A stretch of 22,374 nt of DNA from Pseudomonadota bacterium (GTDB lineage Bacteria; Desulfobacterota; Desulfobacteria; Desulfobacterales; Desulfobacteraceae), in assembly GCA_018816605.1 (NCBI GenBank), contig JAHIVS010000298.1, forward strand, positions 1-22,374, given 5' to 3'. A model generated the notes under the pieces. It searched no databases and was not told where the DNA came from. It was given only the letters and a program-made list of their open reading frames with translations. The first letter of the stretch is position 1; the number at the start of each line of letters is the position of its first letter. The position numbers and the translations under genes were made by a program. Positions 1 through 6,577 of this stretch are shown here, in pieces.

Positions 1-402
1 ATTCCGGTGGGGCCGAAAATGATAGGCGAGCAGCCGAAAATGTCATTTATTTTCATGCCCTGCTTCCATTGCGAAAACCCCTGGTGCGTCTCTGCCTGTC
101 CCACAGGGGCCATGCAGAAAAGAGGCAGGGACGGCATTGTCTTTGTGGACGGCAATTTGTGTGTGGGCTGTAAGACCTGCGTGTCTGCCTGCCCCTGGGG
201 TGCCCCCCAGTGGAATCCCAACACCGGGAAAGTTGAAAAATGTGACTATTGCAAGGATAGAATTGATGAAGGCCTCAAACCTGCCTGCGTTTCCACCTGT
301 ACAACCAATTGTCTGAAATTTGGCCGTGTGGAAGAGATGACCCAGATCCGGCGCGCGCGTCATGCCGTTGCGGTTGTATCCCTTGAAAACAGCAGTTTTT
401 AG
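1..402 (+). CDS. DmsB/AorA-like 4Fe-4S polyferredoxin subunit (5' end cut by window)
   Basis: The frame is open to the first base of the window, so the N-terminus, probably with one more cluster motif, is missing. The visible part has three cysteine groups: a CxxCxxxxCxxxCP motif (CFHCENPWCVSACP), a classic CxxCxxCxxxCP motif (CVGCKTCVSACP), and a C-terminal CDYC pair followed by CVSTCTTNC. This is the layout of electron-transfer subunits of molybdopterin or tungsten oxidoreductases (DmsB, and AorA/BamC-like subunits of aldehyde or benzoyl-CoA systems). It should carry electrons between a catalytic subunit, presumably encoded to the left, and the flavoprotein that starts 16 nt downstream. Which catalytic enzyme it serves cannot be seen here. 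No twin-arginine signal is visible, but the N-terminus is absent. Confidence 0.85.
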   Translation: MPVGPKMIGEQPKMSFIFMPCFHCENPWCVSACPTGAMQKRGRDGIVFVDGNLCVGCKTCVSACPWGAPQWNPNTGKVEKCDYCKDRIDEGLKPACVSTCTTNCLKFGRVEEMTQIRRARHAVAVVSLENSSF

Positions 403-418
403 GCGTTAAGGAGTGAAA

Positions 419-2569
419 ATGGCAGAAAAGACCTGTCCGGTTCGGAAAACCATTGTCTATCTTTCTGAGCAGATTCGTTCAGGGGAAATAACAGACCCCA
501 GGGCCAGAAGAATTGCTGAACAGATTCTGCTGTTGACAGAAGAGATTGCCGAAGGGTCTGCCGGTTTGGATCACCTGTCTGCCATTGATACCCTTCTGGA
601 AGACTATCTTTCACGTCCTGCTGCCAACCGGGCCCTTGGAGACACCCTGAAAAAGCGTATCTCGGAGCATCGGGAGGTTTTTTTCAGCCACATTGAATCC
701 CGGAACTGTCCTTCCCATGATTGCGGGAAGCTTGCGCCCTCCCCCTGTCAGATGGCCTGTCCTGCCGGAATAGATGTTCCCACTTACCTGGCGCTCATAG
801 CAAAGGGGTGCCATGCCGAGGCCATAGAAGTGATCCGCCGGGACAATCCTCTGCCCTGGGTTTGCGGTCTGATCTGTACCCGGCCCTGTGAAATGATGTG
901 TGTGCGGGCACGGATTGACACCCCCATCTCCATTAAATTTTTAAAAGCATTTGCAGCAGAAAGGGCCATGTCGGAAAGGGCCTATCGGAATCCTGACAAA
1001 AAAGAACCCAACGGAAAACGGGTTTGTGTGGTGGGGGCAGGACCCGGCGGTCTTTCTGCGGCGTACTATCTGGCCCTCATGGGATACCAGGTCCGGGTGA
1101 TTGAAGCCCTGCCGGTTTCAGGGGGGATGCTCATGGTGGGGATCCCCAGATACCGTCTGCCACGGGAGGTTATTGACCGGGAAGTGGCCATGATTGAAGA
1201 TCTCGGGGTGCAGTTTTCCTACAATACCCGGTTTGGCGTGGATGTCACGGTTGAAGAATTGAAAAAAGAAGGGGTTGACGCATTTTTCATTGCCATTGGT
1301 GCCCATAAGGCATGGGAATTGGGGATACGAGGAGAAAAAGAATTTTCCAAGGTGCTGGAAGCCGTGGCCTTTTTAAAGGGTGTGGCCCTGGGGGAGCACC
1401 ATGCCCCGGGTCGCCATGTGGTGGTGGTGGGCGGCGGAAATGTGGCCATTGATGCGGCCAGGACCAGCCTGCGGCTGGGGGCAGAAAAGGTGACCATCGC
1501 CTATCGCAGGTCCCGCAGCCAGATGCCGGCGGATACGGATGAAGTGGAGCAGGCAGAAGAAGAGGGCATTGAATTTTCTTTTTTAACCATTCCCACCCAA
1601 ATCACAGGCGAGAACGGTATCATTACAGGCCTTGGCTGCGTTAAAGCCGAACTGGTCAAGAAAAAGGATTCGGACAGGCTGGCCCCGGTTCCCATTGAGG
1701 GCCAGGAGTTCACCATCAAGGCAGATGCCGTGATTTCGGCCATCGGTCAATATGTGGATGATACCGGCATGGAAGCCTTTGACAAGATGAACTGGTCCCG
1801 GAGGGGAACCATTGAGGTGAACCATGCCAGTATGGAAACCGCCATGCCGGGGGTTTTTGCCGCAGGAGATGCGGTGTCGGGTCCTGCAACGGTGATTGAA
1901 GCCATTGGCGGCGGTAAGCGGGCCGCCGCAGCCATTGACCGGTATCTGAACCATATTCCCCAGCCCAGGATGCCCAGAATTCCGGTTCGGCACACCATTG
2001 AGCCGCCTGTGGAAATGGCGGCCAGCCGGAAAATGAGCCTCAAGTCTCCACAAATGCCCATGCTGAATATGGACCGGAGGCGAACCACCTTTCAGCAGGT
2101 GGAGCTGGGGTATGACGAAAAAAGCGTCCGCCAGGAGGCGGGAAGATGTCTTCGGTGTGATATCTGCAGGAGATGCGGTAAGTGTGTGGAAATCTGCCGG
2201 GACAAGATGGGGATAGATGCCCTTCAATTGGGATATTTGGATTTTGACACCCCCTCAGCCACCGATTTTAGGGCAACGGCTGAGAAATGTATTACCTGCG
2301 GGGCCTGTGCGGCCAATTGCGAGAACAAGGCCCTTGTGATTGAGGAAAAAGAAGGGCAGCGGCGTTTGAAATTATGCGGCACCCTCCTGAACAGCCAGGC
2401 CATCTTGTATTGTGAAAGGTGCAATGCCATCCTGCCGTCCGTCGAATACCTGCAGTTTATTGCCAAGAAAACCGGCCATGTCTCCAAAATAACGGAAAAA
2501 CGCTTGTTGTGCAATGACTGCCAGCGGAAGATGGGGGCAAGGATCAATGGTGTCCTGCCGCGGGTTTAA
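419..2569 (+). CDS. GltD-like NAD(P)H:FAD oxidoreductase with N- and C-terminal Fe-S domains
   Basis: This 716-residue flavoprotein belongs to the glutamate-synthase small-subunit (GltD/NfnB-like) family. After a helical N-terminus (about 1-90) come the GltD-type cluster cysteines C97, C102, C110, C114 and C149, C153, C157, C161. The FAD site is GAGPGG near 207. The NAD(P) site is GGGNVAIDAAR near 338. The second FAD motif is FAAGDAVSGPATVIEAIGGG near 480. The C-terminus adds two 4Fe-4S motifs (C583/586/589/593 and C624/627/630/634) and CxxC pairs at C665/C668 and C698/C701. Typical GltD is about 450-480 residues, so the C-terminal extension is extra. The ATG at 419 was chosen because AAGGAG lies 5 nt upstream; the GTG at 413 overlaps that ribosome site. 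It probably moves electrons between NAD(P)H and the neighbouring ferredoxin-like subunits. It is not an obvious glutamate synthase because no large subunit is present. Confidence 0.9.
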   Translation: MAEKTCPVRKTIVYLSEQIRSGEITDPRARRIAEQILLLTEEIAEGSAGLDHLSAIDTLLEDYLSRPAANRALGDTLKKRISEHREVFFSHIESRNCPSHDCGKLAPSPCQMACPAGIDVPTYLALIAKGCHAEAIEVIRRDNPLPWVCGLICTRPCEMMCVRARIDTPISIKFLKAFAAERAMSERAYRNPDKKEPNGKRVCVVGAGPGGLSAAYYLALMGYQVRVIEALPVSGGMLMVGIPRYRLPREVIDREVAMIEDLGVQFSYNTRFGVDVTVEELKKEGVDAFFIAIGAHKAWELGIRGEKEFSKVLEAVAFLKGVALGEHHAPGRHVVVVGGGNVAIDAARTSLRLGAEKVTIAYRRSRSQMPADTDEVEQAEEEGIEFSFLTIPTQITGENGIITGLGCVKAELVKKKDSDRLAPVPIEGQEFTIKADAVISAIGQYVDDTGMEAFDKMNWSRRGTIEVNHASMETAMPGVFAAGDAVSGPATVIEAIGGGKRAAAAIDRYLNHIPQPRMPRIPVRHTIEPPVEMAASRKMSLKSPQMPMLNMDRRRTTFQQVELGYDEKSVRQEAGRCLRCDICRRCGKCVEICRDKMGIDALQLGYLDFDTPSATDFRATAEKCITCGACAANCENKALVIEEKEGQRRLKLCGTLLNSQAILYCERCNAILPSVEYLQFIAKKTGHVSKITEKRLLCNDCQRKMGARINGVLPRV

Positions 2570-2591
2570 TCGGGAAGATAAGGAAACGACC

Positions 2592-2801
2592 ATGGAATTG
2601 ATGAAAGGCGATAAAATAGAAGTGTTCAGACGATCAAAAGATGAAGCCTGGGAACCGTATATGGATGACTTTATCGGGCTTCACGGGTTTGTCACAGATC
2701 CGGATACTGTCATCAATGACCCCGATGCCCTGATTGAAGTCAGCCTCCAGGGACGGGGAACACACCGTCTGCCCCAGGATTGCTTGAAAGTACTTGTTTA
2801 G
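2592..2801 (+). CDS. 69-aa hypothetical protein within redox operon
   Basis: A small acidic protein of 69 residues with no cysteine-rich motif, membrane segment or signal peptide. It begins MELMKGDKIEVFRR and ends HRLPQDCLKVLV. Alternating charged and hydrophobic residues suggest a small beta-barrel (SH3-like) fold, but this is a guess. The ATG at 2592 is preceded by TAAGGA with 7 nt spacing. It lies 22 nt after the flavoprotein gene and 35 nt before the CBS gene, so it is very probably cotranscribed. A longer frame back to 2514 would overlap the flavoprotein and has no ribosome site. Function unknown; an accessory or assembly role in the redox complex is possible. Confidence 0.7.
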   Translation: MELMKGDKIEVFRRSKDEAWEPYMDDFIGLHGFVTDPDTVINDPDALIEVSLQGRGTHRLPQDCLKVLV

Positions 2802-2836
2802 AATCGGCTGACAGGCAGATCAAAGGAAAAAAAGAG

Positions 2837-3289
2837 ATGATGCGCGTAAAAGATCTATTGAAAGAGGGTAAAGGGTCTTTTCATACCCTGGAGGGGGAAA
2901 AAAATGTCGGACAGGCCATTGGCCTGATGTCCGGCTATAACCTGTCCGGGCTTTTGGTGACGGACAAGGATGTCCCCAAGGGGATATTCACGGAACAAGA
3001 TCTTTTGCGGTGCCACCTTCTGTTTCCCCACCAGGACATTCATACCATTTTGGTCAAGGAGGTGATGACATCCACCTTGATTGTGGCAGAACCGGACGAG
3101 ACCATTGATGATGCCATGGGAATAATGATCAAGGCCGGGATCCGTCACCTGCCGGTGGTGGGCCAGGGAAAAATCATGGGAATGCTGTGTCTTACCGATC
3201 TTGTGAAAGCCCATGTGGGGGCCCTGACCCAGGAACTTCACTATCTTAAGGATTATATTTCAGACCTTCAGGATGCTGCCCATGATTGA
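2837..3289 (+). CDS. Double CBS-domain protein
   Basis: A 150-residue soluble protein made almost entirely of two CBS domains (about 5-62 and 72-128). The second is the clearer: VMTSTLIVAEPDETIDDAM, then GIRHLPVV and GMLCLTDLVKAH. CBS pairs of this type usually bind adenine nucleotides or NAD and sense energy state. The C-terminus (HYLKDYISDLQDAAHD) is helical. The ATG at 2837 has AAGGA 9 nt upstream; a second ATG at 2840 is possible. The stop overlaps the next gene by 8 nt, which points to translational coupling. Placed among NAD(P)H and Fe-S electron carriers, it may regulate their activity, but that is inference from position. Confidence 0.85.
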   Translation: MMRVKDLLKEGKGSFHTLEGEKNVGQAIGLMSGYNLSGLLVTDKDVPKGIFTEQDLLRCHLLFPHQDIHTILVKEVMTSTLIVAEPDETIDDAMGIMIKAGIRHLPVVGQGKIMGMLCLTDLVKAHVGALTQELHYLKDYISDLQDAAHD

Positions 3290-4040
3290 AATTACAATGA
3301 ACGGCCAAAAAATGGTCGTAAGAAAGAACCAGACCCTTCTCCAGGTTGCCAGGGAAAACGGGATAAAAATTCCCAATTTATGTTTCCATCCGGCCTTAAA
3401 ACCATCTGGATCCTGTAAGCTTTGTGGTGTTGAGGTCGGCTCTCCTTCGGGCAGAAAGCAGGTGATGCTGTCCTGCGTTCTTAAAGTCAAAGAGAATCTT
3501 GAGATACAGACCGAGTCGGCCCTTGTGAGTGCCCACCGGGAAAAAGCATTTAACCGGCTCTTGCAGATGGCACCGGACGCCTCCCGGATCAGGTCCCTTG
3601 CAAAGGAGTTTGATGTTTCTGTCACGCCTCCTTCGGACGGGTGTATCCGGTGCAGGCTCTGTATCCGGGTCTGTAATGAAATTGTAAAAGCCTCTGCCCT
3701 GAAGATGGGAAAGCATGGGGGTAAAAGCCTTGTTGTGGCAGGGAAAGGGCAATGCATCGGGTGCGGCACCTGTGCCAACCTGTGTCCCACTAATTTTATC
3801 CGGGTGAAGGATAAAGAAGGGGTGAGGACCATTTCCCTGAAAGAAGAGGTCATCGGGCAGCTGCTCCTTGAACGGTGTGAGGGGTGTGGGAAAATGTATG
3901 CCACCGCCAATTTTCTCAAACATGTGGCACAAAGCACGCTCTCCCACCCGGATACCAAGGAGCACCATTGCCTCTGTCCTTCCTGCATAAAGCTGATGTC
4001 AAACAGGGCTTTGACCGAAGGGGAGCACTTAAGAAAATGA
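3282..4040 (+). CDS. NuoG/HoxU-like 2Fe-2S plus 2x[4Fe-4S] protein with C-terminal CxxC module
   Basis: A 252-residue electron carrier. Residues 1-75 form a 2Fe-2S ferredoxin domain with ligands C34, C45, C48 and C65. Two 4Fe-4S motifs follow at C121/124/127/131 and C158/161/164/168. A C-terminal pair of CxxC motifs follows at C199/C202 and C232/C235. The N-terminus resembles NuoG and HoxU, but the His-Cys3 cluster motif normally found after the 2Fe-2S domain is absent: H85 is followed by REKAFNRLLQMAPDAS with no cysteines. The start at 3282 is favoured over 3273 because AGGA lies 8 nt upstream of it. The C-terminal 130 residues match the tail of the flavoprotein encoded at 419-2569. It is probably a diaphorase-side electron-transfer subunit of the same complex. 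Confidence 0.85.
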   Translation: MIEITMNGQKMVVRKNQTLLQVARENGIKIPNLCFHPALKPSGSCKLCGVEVGSPSGRKQVMLSCVLKVKENLEIQTESALVSAHREKAFNRLLQMAPDASRIRSLAKEFDVSVTPPSDGCIRCRLCIRVCNEIVKASALKMGKHGGKSLVVAGKGQCIGCGTCANLCPTNFIRVKDKEGVRTISLKEEVIGQLLLERCEGCGKMYATANFLKHVAQSTLSHPDTKEHHCLCPSCIKLMSNRALTEGEHLRK

Positions 4041-4133
4041 TGAACGTTTCAGGAACCCCCATTGTCCCGCAGGAGCATCTTTCCTGTCCGGCTTGGTTTG
4101 CAATGGGCAAGCCTGGGGTTAGGTGTGACAAAT

Positions 4134-4139
4134 TATAAT
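4134..4139 (+). promoter_or_regulatory. Candidate -10 box of the tauE/safE gene
   Basis: A perfect TATAAT lies in an AT-rich stretch 56 nt before the permease ATG. No good -35 box is found at 16-18 nt spacing, so the promoter may be weak or need an activator. The palindrome at 4148-4167 falls about where transcription would start. Confidence 0.4.
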
Positions 4140-4147
4140 TTTTGAAC

Positions 4148-4167
4148 TGTCCAATACATATTGGACA
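4148..4167. promoter_or_regulatory. 20-bp palindromic operator candidate upstream of tauE/safE
   Basis: TGTCCAATA and TATTGGACA are perfect 9-nt inverted arms around a central CA. The site lies 9 nt after the candidate -10 box and 27 nt before the ATG. There is no T-run, so it does not look like a terminator. Its position suits a repressor. It does not match the CRP/FNR, HcpR or Rex consensus as I know them, so the regulator is unassigned. Confidence 0.55.
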
Positions 4168-4194
4168 AACTGATTAGTTGATTGGAGGAAGGTT

Positions 4195-5337
4195 ATGAAA
4201 CACAAAGCAAAATGGATTGTTTTACTCATCATGGCGGTTGCCATCATTATGCCATTGGTAACGGCGGCCCCTGTAATGGCGGACAAATTGTCCGATGCCA
4301 TTGCGGCAGCTCCCCAGGGAACGGGCAAGGGCCAGATTGACCCGACAGCTCCGGCAGGGGTTCTGGGGATTCCGGGGGCGCCCTCTCCGGGATTAATGGT
4401 CTGTTTTTTATGGGCCATTTGGGTGGGTTGGATTTTTTCAACGGTTGGCGCCTTTGGCGGCATCATGGCAGGTGTGGGGCATATCACCATCTATGGTCTG
4501 GGCGCCTATGCCAAAACCTTTAAAGACACTTCTCCCGGGTTGAACAAGATGCTGACGGACAGCATAAGGGTTTCCAACCAATGGCTGGTCGGTCTGTCTG
4601 CACTGGTTTCCAGTGTCAACTACGGGCGGCAGAACCGTCTGGTGACCTCCCTGGGGTTTTTCCTGGGTATCGGTGCCCTGTTCGCAACCCTGCTGGTGGT
4701 GTACACCACGGCCGGGAAGATCAGTTTTTCCCAGTACCAGGGATGGTTCGGGCTCTGTGTTTTCCTGATCGCCGCATTCATGATCTATGAAATGTCCCCC
4801 AAGGGTCAGGCCAAGAAACAATCTGCCAAGGCTGCGGCCAAGGCGTTTGAGGACACCGTAAAAAACAAGGGGGATATTTCCGATCAGGGGGTAAAAACCC
4901 TCAAGTGGAGTTTCACTAAAACCGAGATCTCTTTTTTTGGGCAGAAGTTTTCCTTTTCCCCCATGTGGGCCTTTGTGGGCGGTTTTCTGATTTCAGCCCT
5001 GGCCTCTTTTATCGGTGTGGGCGGCGGGTTTCTCTATGTCCCGTTTTTAACCAGCGTCGTGGGTCTGCCCATGTTTGTTGTTGCCGGAACCTCTGCCCTG
5101 GCAGTGCTCATCGGAATGATTTTCTCGATTTTCAATTTCATGGTCATCAAGGGGGTCATGGTTTACTGGCCCATGATCGGTATTGAGCTGATCGGTATCT
5201 TTGTCGGCTCCATGATCGGCCCGAGAACCGGCAAGTACATTCCTGAAAAAGTGCTCAAATGGATCTTTCTGGTACTGGCCTTTTACATCGGCCTGCGGTA
5301 TACCATGAGGGGATTTTTCGGGATCTCAATGCTGTAA
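4195..5337 (+). CDS. TauE/SafE-family membrane permease (sulfite/organosulfonate exporter type)
   Basis: A 380-residue integral membrane protein. A signal-like segment (about 7-24) is followed by APVMA/DK, a plausible signal-peptidase site. A short proline/glycine-rich segment and about 7-8 membrane spans follow. The second half has the family hallmark FIGVGGGFLYVPFLTSVVGLP near 272-292 followed by VAGTSALAV. A charged loop of about 55 residues (200-255) rich in Lys and Ala separates the two halves and is longer than in the usual ~250-residue members. TauE/SafE proteins export sulfite, sulfoacetate or related anions; the substrate here is not known. GGAGGAAGG lies just before the ATG. A -10 box and palindrome lie upstream and a terminator downstream. 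Confidence 0.85.
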   Translation: MKHKAKWIVLLIMAVAIIMPLVTAAPVMADKLSDAIAAAPQGTGKGQIDPTAPAGVLGIPGAPSPGLMVCFLWAIWVGWIFSTVGAFGGIMAGVGHITIYGLGAYAKTFKDTSPGLNKMLTDSIRVSNQWLVGLSALVSSVNYGRQNRLVTSLGFFLGIGALFATLLVVYTTAGKISFSQYQGWFGLCVFLIAAFMIYEMSPKGQAKKQSAKAAAKAFEDTVKNKGDISDQGVKTLKWSFTKTEISFFGQKFSFSPMWAFVGGFLISALASFIGVGGGFLYVPFLTSVVGLPMFVVAGTSALAVLIGMIFSIFNFMVIKGVMVYWPMIGIELIGIFVGSMIGPRTGKYIPEKVLKWIFLVLAFYIGLRYTMRGFFGISML

Positions 5338-5350
5338 TCTGCTCTATCAC

Positions 5351-5388
5351 GCGGGGTCTCCCCTTTTAAGGCGAGACCCTGCTTTTTT
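5351..5388 (+). terminator. Intrinsic terminator after tauE/safE
   Basis: A 10-bp GC-rich stem (5351-5360 with 5373-5382, one G-U pair), a 12-nt loop and then TTTTTT at 5383-5388. The next ORF starts only 19 nt beyond, so downstream expression would need readthrough or a promoter inside the terminator region. Confidence 0.8.
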
Positions 5389-5407
5389 CAAAAGGAAAGA
5401 ATTTAAG

Positions 5408-5971
5408 ATGGTGGATGCATTAAATCATTTCTATTTTTCAATTGACGCTTTTTTAATCCTGTTTTATCGGTTTACCGATATTGCCATTGCAGACTACATG
5501 ATTGGCACCTTCTGTCTGTCCATGATGGCGGTTGTTCTCGGAGAACTGACCGTTTCCCTGGCACTCAAGTTTAATAAAAAATATCTGGACCAGCTTTCTG
5601 AGAGAATGAACCAGAAGGAAGCCCTTTCCATTGAAGCCTATGAGCGGGGGGACATGGCCGGATACAAGGGGCTGAACAAGCAGGCCACCGATGCCTGGGG
5701 CAGAAAATTTTTTGCCATGATGGGCCATTCTGCGGCGATTCTCTGGCCGATTCCCTTTGCATTGGGCTGGATGCAGACCCGGTTTACGGGTGTTGACTTT
5801 GAGATCCTATTTCCCTTTTCCCTGATTGCCGATTCCGTGGGGTACACCTTTTCTTTTTTCCCGATATATGTGCTCAGCCGCATTGTATTCGGTCATTTGC
5901 GGCCGTACTTACCCTATTTTTCATCTGTACACAAAGGCCTTGTGGCAACTGCAGGTGCCCCAAAGCATTAA
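5408..5971 (+). CDS. Small membrane protein, EMC3/DUF106-like layout (unassigned)
   Basis: 187 residues with hydrophobic segments at about 8-25, 31-54, 103-121 and 131-160. A charged helical stretch (about 55-98) with LSERMNQKEALSIEAYERGDMAGYKGLNKQATDAWG separates them. One or two N-terminal membrane helices, a cytosolic coiled-coil hairpin and two further helices is the plan of the Oxa1-superfamily DUF106/EMC3/TMCO1 proteins. The 'GDM...LNKQATDAWG' stretch is reminiscent of them. This resemblance is by eye and not proven. The ATG at 5408 has AAAGGA 11 nt upstream. It follows the permease gene after a terminator and on the same strand, so a link with the permease, for example in membrane insertion, is possible but speculative. 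Confidence 0.75.
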   Translation: MVDALNHFYFSIDAFLILFYRFTDIAIADYMIGTFCLSMMAVVLGELTVSLALKFNKKYLDQLSERMNQKEALSIEAYERGDMAGYKGLNKQATDAWGRKFFAMMGHSAAILWPIPFALGWMQTRFTGVDFEILFPFSLIADSVGYTFSFFPIYVLSRIVFGHLRPYLPYFSSVHKGLVATAGAPKH

Positions 5972-5974
5972 AAC

Positions 5975-6003
5975 TTGAAACCCCTGTATCAAATTCGTAT
6001 ACT
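5975..6003 (+). promoter_or_regulatory. Sigma70-type promoter for the small membrane protein-HK-RR operon
   Basis: TTGAAA (5975-5980) and TATACT (5998-6003) are separated by exactly 17 nt. Each differs from consensus at one position. Transcription would start near 6010, ahead of the three overlapping signalling genes. Confidence 0.55.
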
Positions 6004-6079
6004 CAACACAACCGGATAGAAAAGAGATGGTCGGGATAATTTTTTAGTAGCGATGCTCTGGACAGGGGATAAAACATCA

Positions 6080-6577
6080 GTGAAGCACCACAACAAAAGC
6101 CGGGGGGTAAAGAGGGGATTGGCAATGGTCTTGTCCTGGTTGTTTTTTTTACCGGCAGAGGTGTTGGCCACCCAGCTCCATGTTACCTCAGAAGGGATTA
6201 TCACCCACCAGGTGGGGCATCTTTTTTTTCTTTTTTCCATGGTGGTGCTTATTTTCACCATTACAGGCAAAGCCCTGGACACCCAGAAGGGCTGGCGCCT
6301 GATCCAGTATTCTGCAATTTTTTTCATTCTCTGGAACCTGGATGCCATTGGGGCGCATTTTTTGGATAACCAGATCCAGGCCGTAAAAATAGAGAATATT
6401 TCTTTGGGTCAGATCCGGGTGGTCACCCGCAACGGGTCACCTGTTCTGGCATGGATTTATTATGGTTTAAAGATGGACCATCTCCTTTGTGTGCCTGCCA
6501 TGTTCTTTTTTTACAGGGGCCTGTCCTGTCTGGTCAGTGCACAGCAACAGGCGACGGTCAAAAAGGAAACCCCATGA
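6080..6577 (+). CDS. Small exported/multi-TM protein coupled to sensor kinase (unknown function)
   Basis: An unrecognised protein of 165 residues if started at GTG 6080. From there it begins with a basic stretch (KHHNKSRGVKR) and a hydrophobic core ending AEVLA/TQ, a good signal peptide. AGGGG lies 11 nt upstream. ATG 6053 (174 aa, no ribosome site) and ATG 6125 (150 aa, GAGGGG about 7 nt upstream) are alternatives. Three further hydrophobic spans are seen: HLFFLFSMVVLIFTI, YSAIFFILWNLDAIGAHFL and LCVPAMFFFYRGLSCLV. The stop overlaps the kinase start in ATGA, so the two are translationally coupled. It is probably a membrane partner of the kinase, perhaps a sensing module. No known family was recognised. 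Confidence 0.7.
   Translation: MKHHNKSRGVKRGLAMVLSWLFFLPAEVLATQLHVTSEGIITHQVGHLFFLFSMVVLIFTITGKALDTQKGWRLIQYSAIFFILWNLDAIGAHFLDNQIQAVKIENISLGQIRVVTRNGSPVLAWIYYGLKMDHLLCVPAMFFFYRGLSCLVSAQQQATVKKETP

Noticed and set aside
4094..4109. Possible sigma54 promoter TGGTTT-N5-GGGCA before tauE
   Set aside because: GG and GC are correctly 10 nt apart, but both elements otherwise match the consensus poorly.
4173..4182. ATTAGTTGAT before tauE resembles one arm of the dctP palindromes
   Set aside because: Only one half is present, with no inverted partner. A 10-nt AT-rich match can arise by chance.
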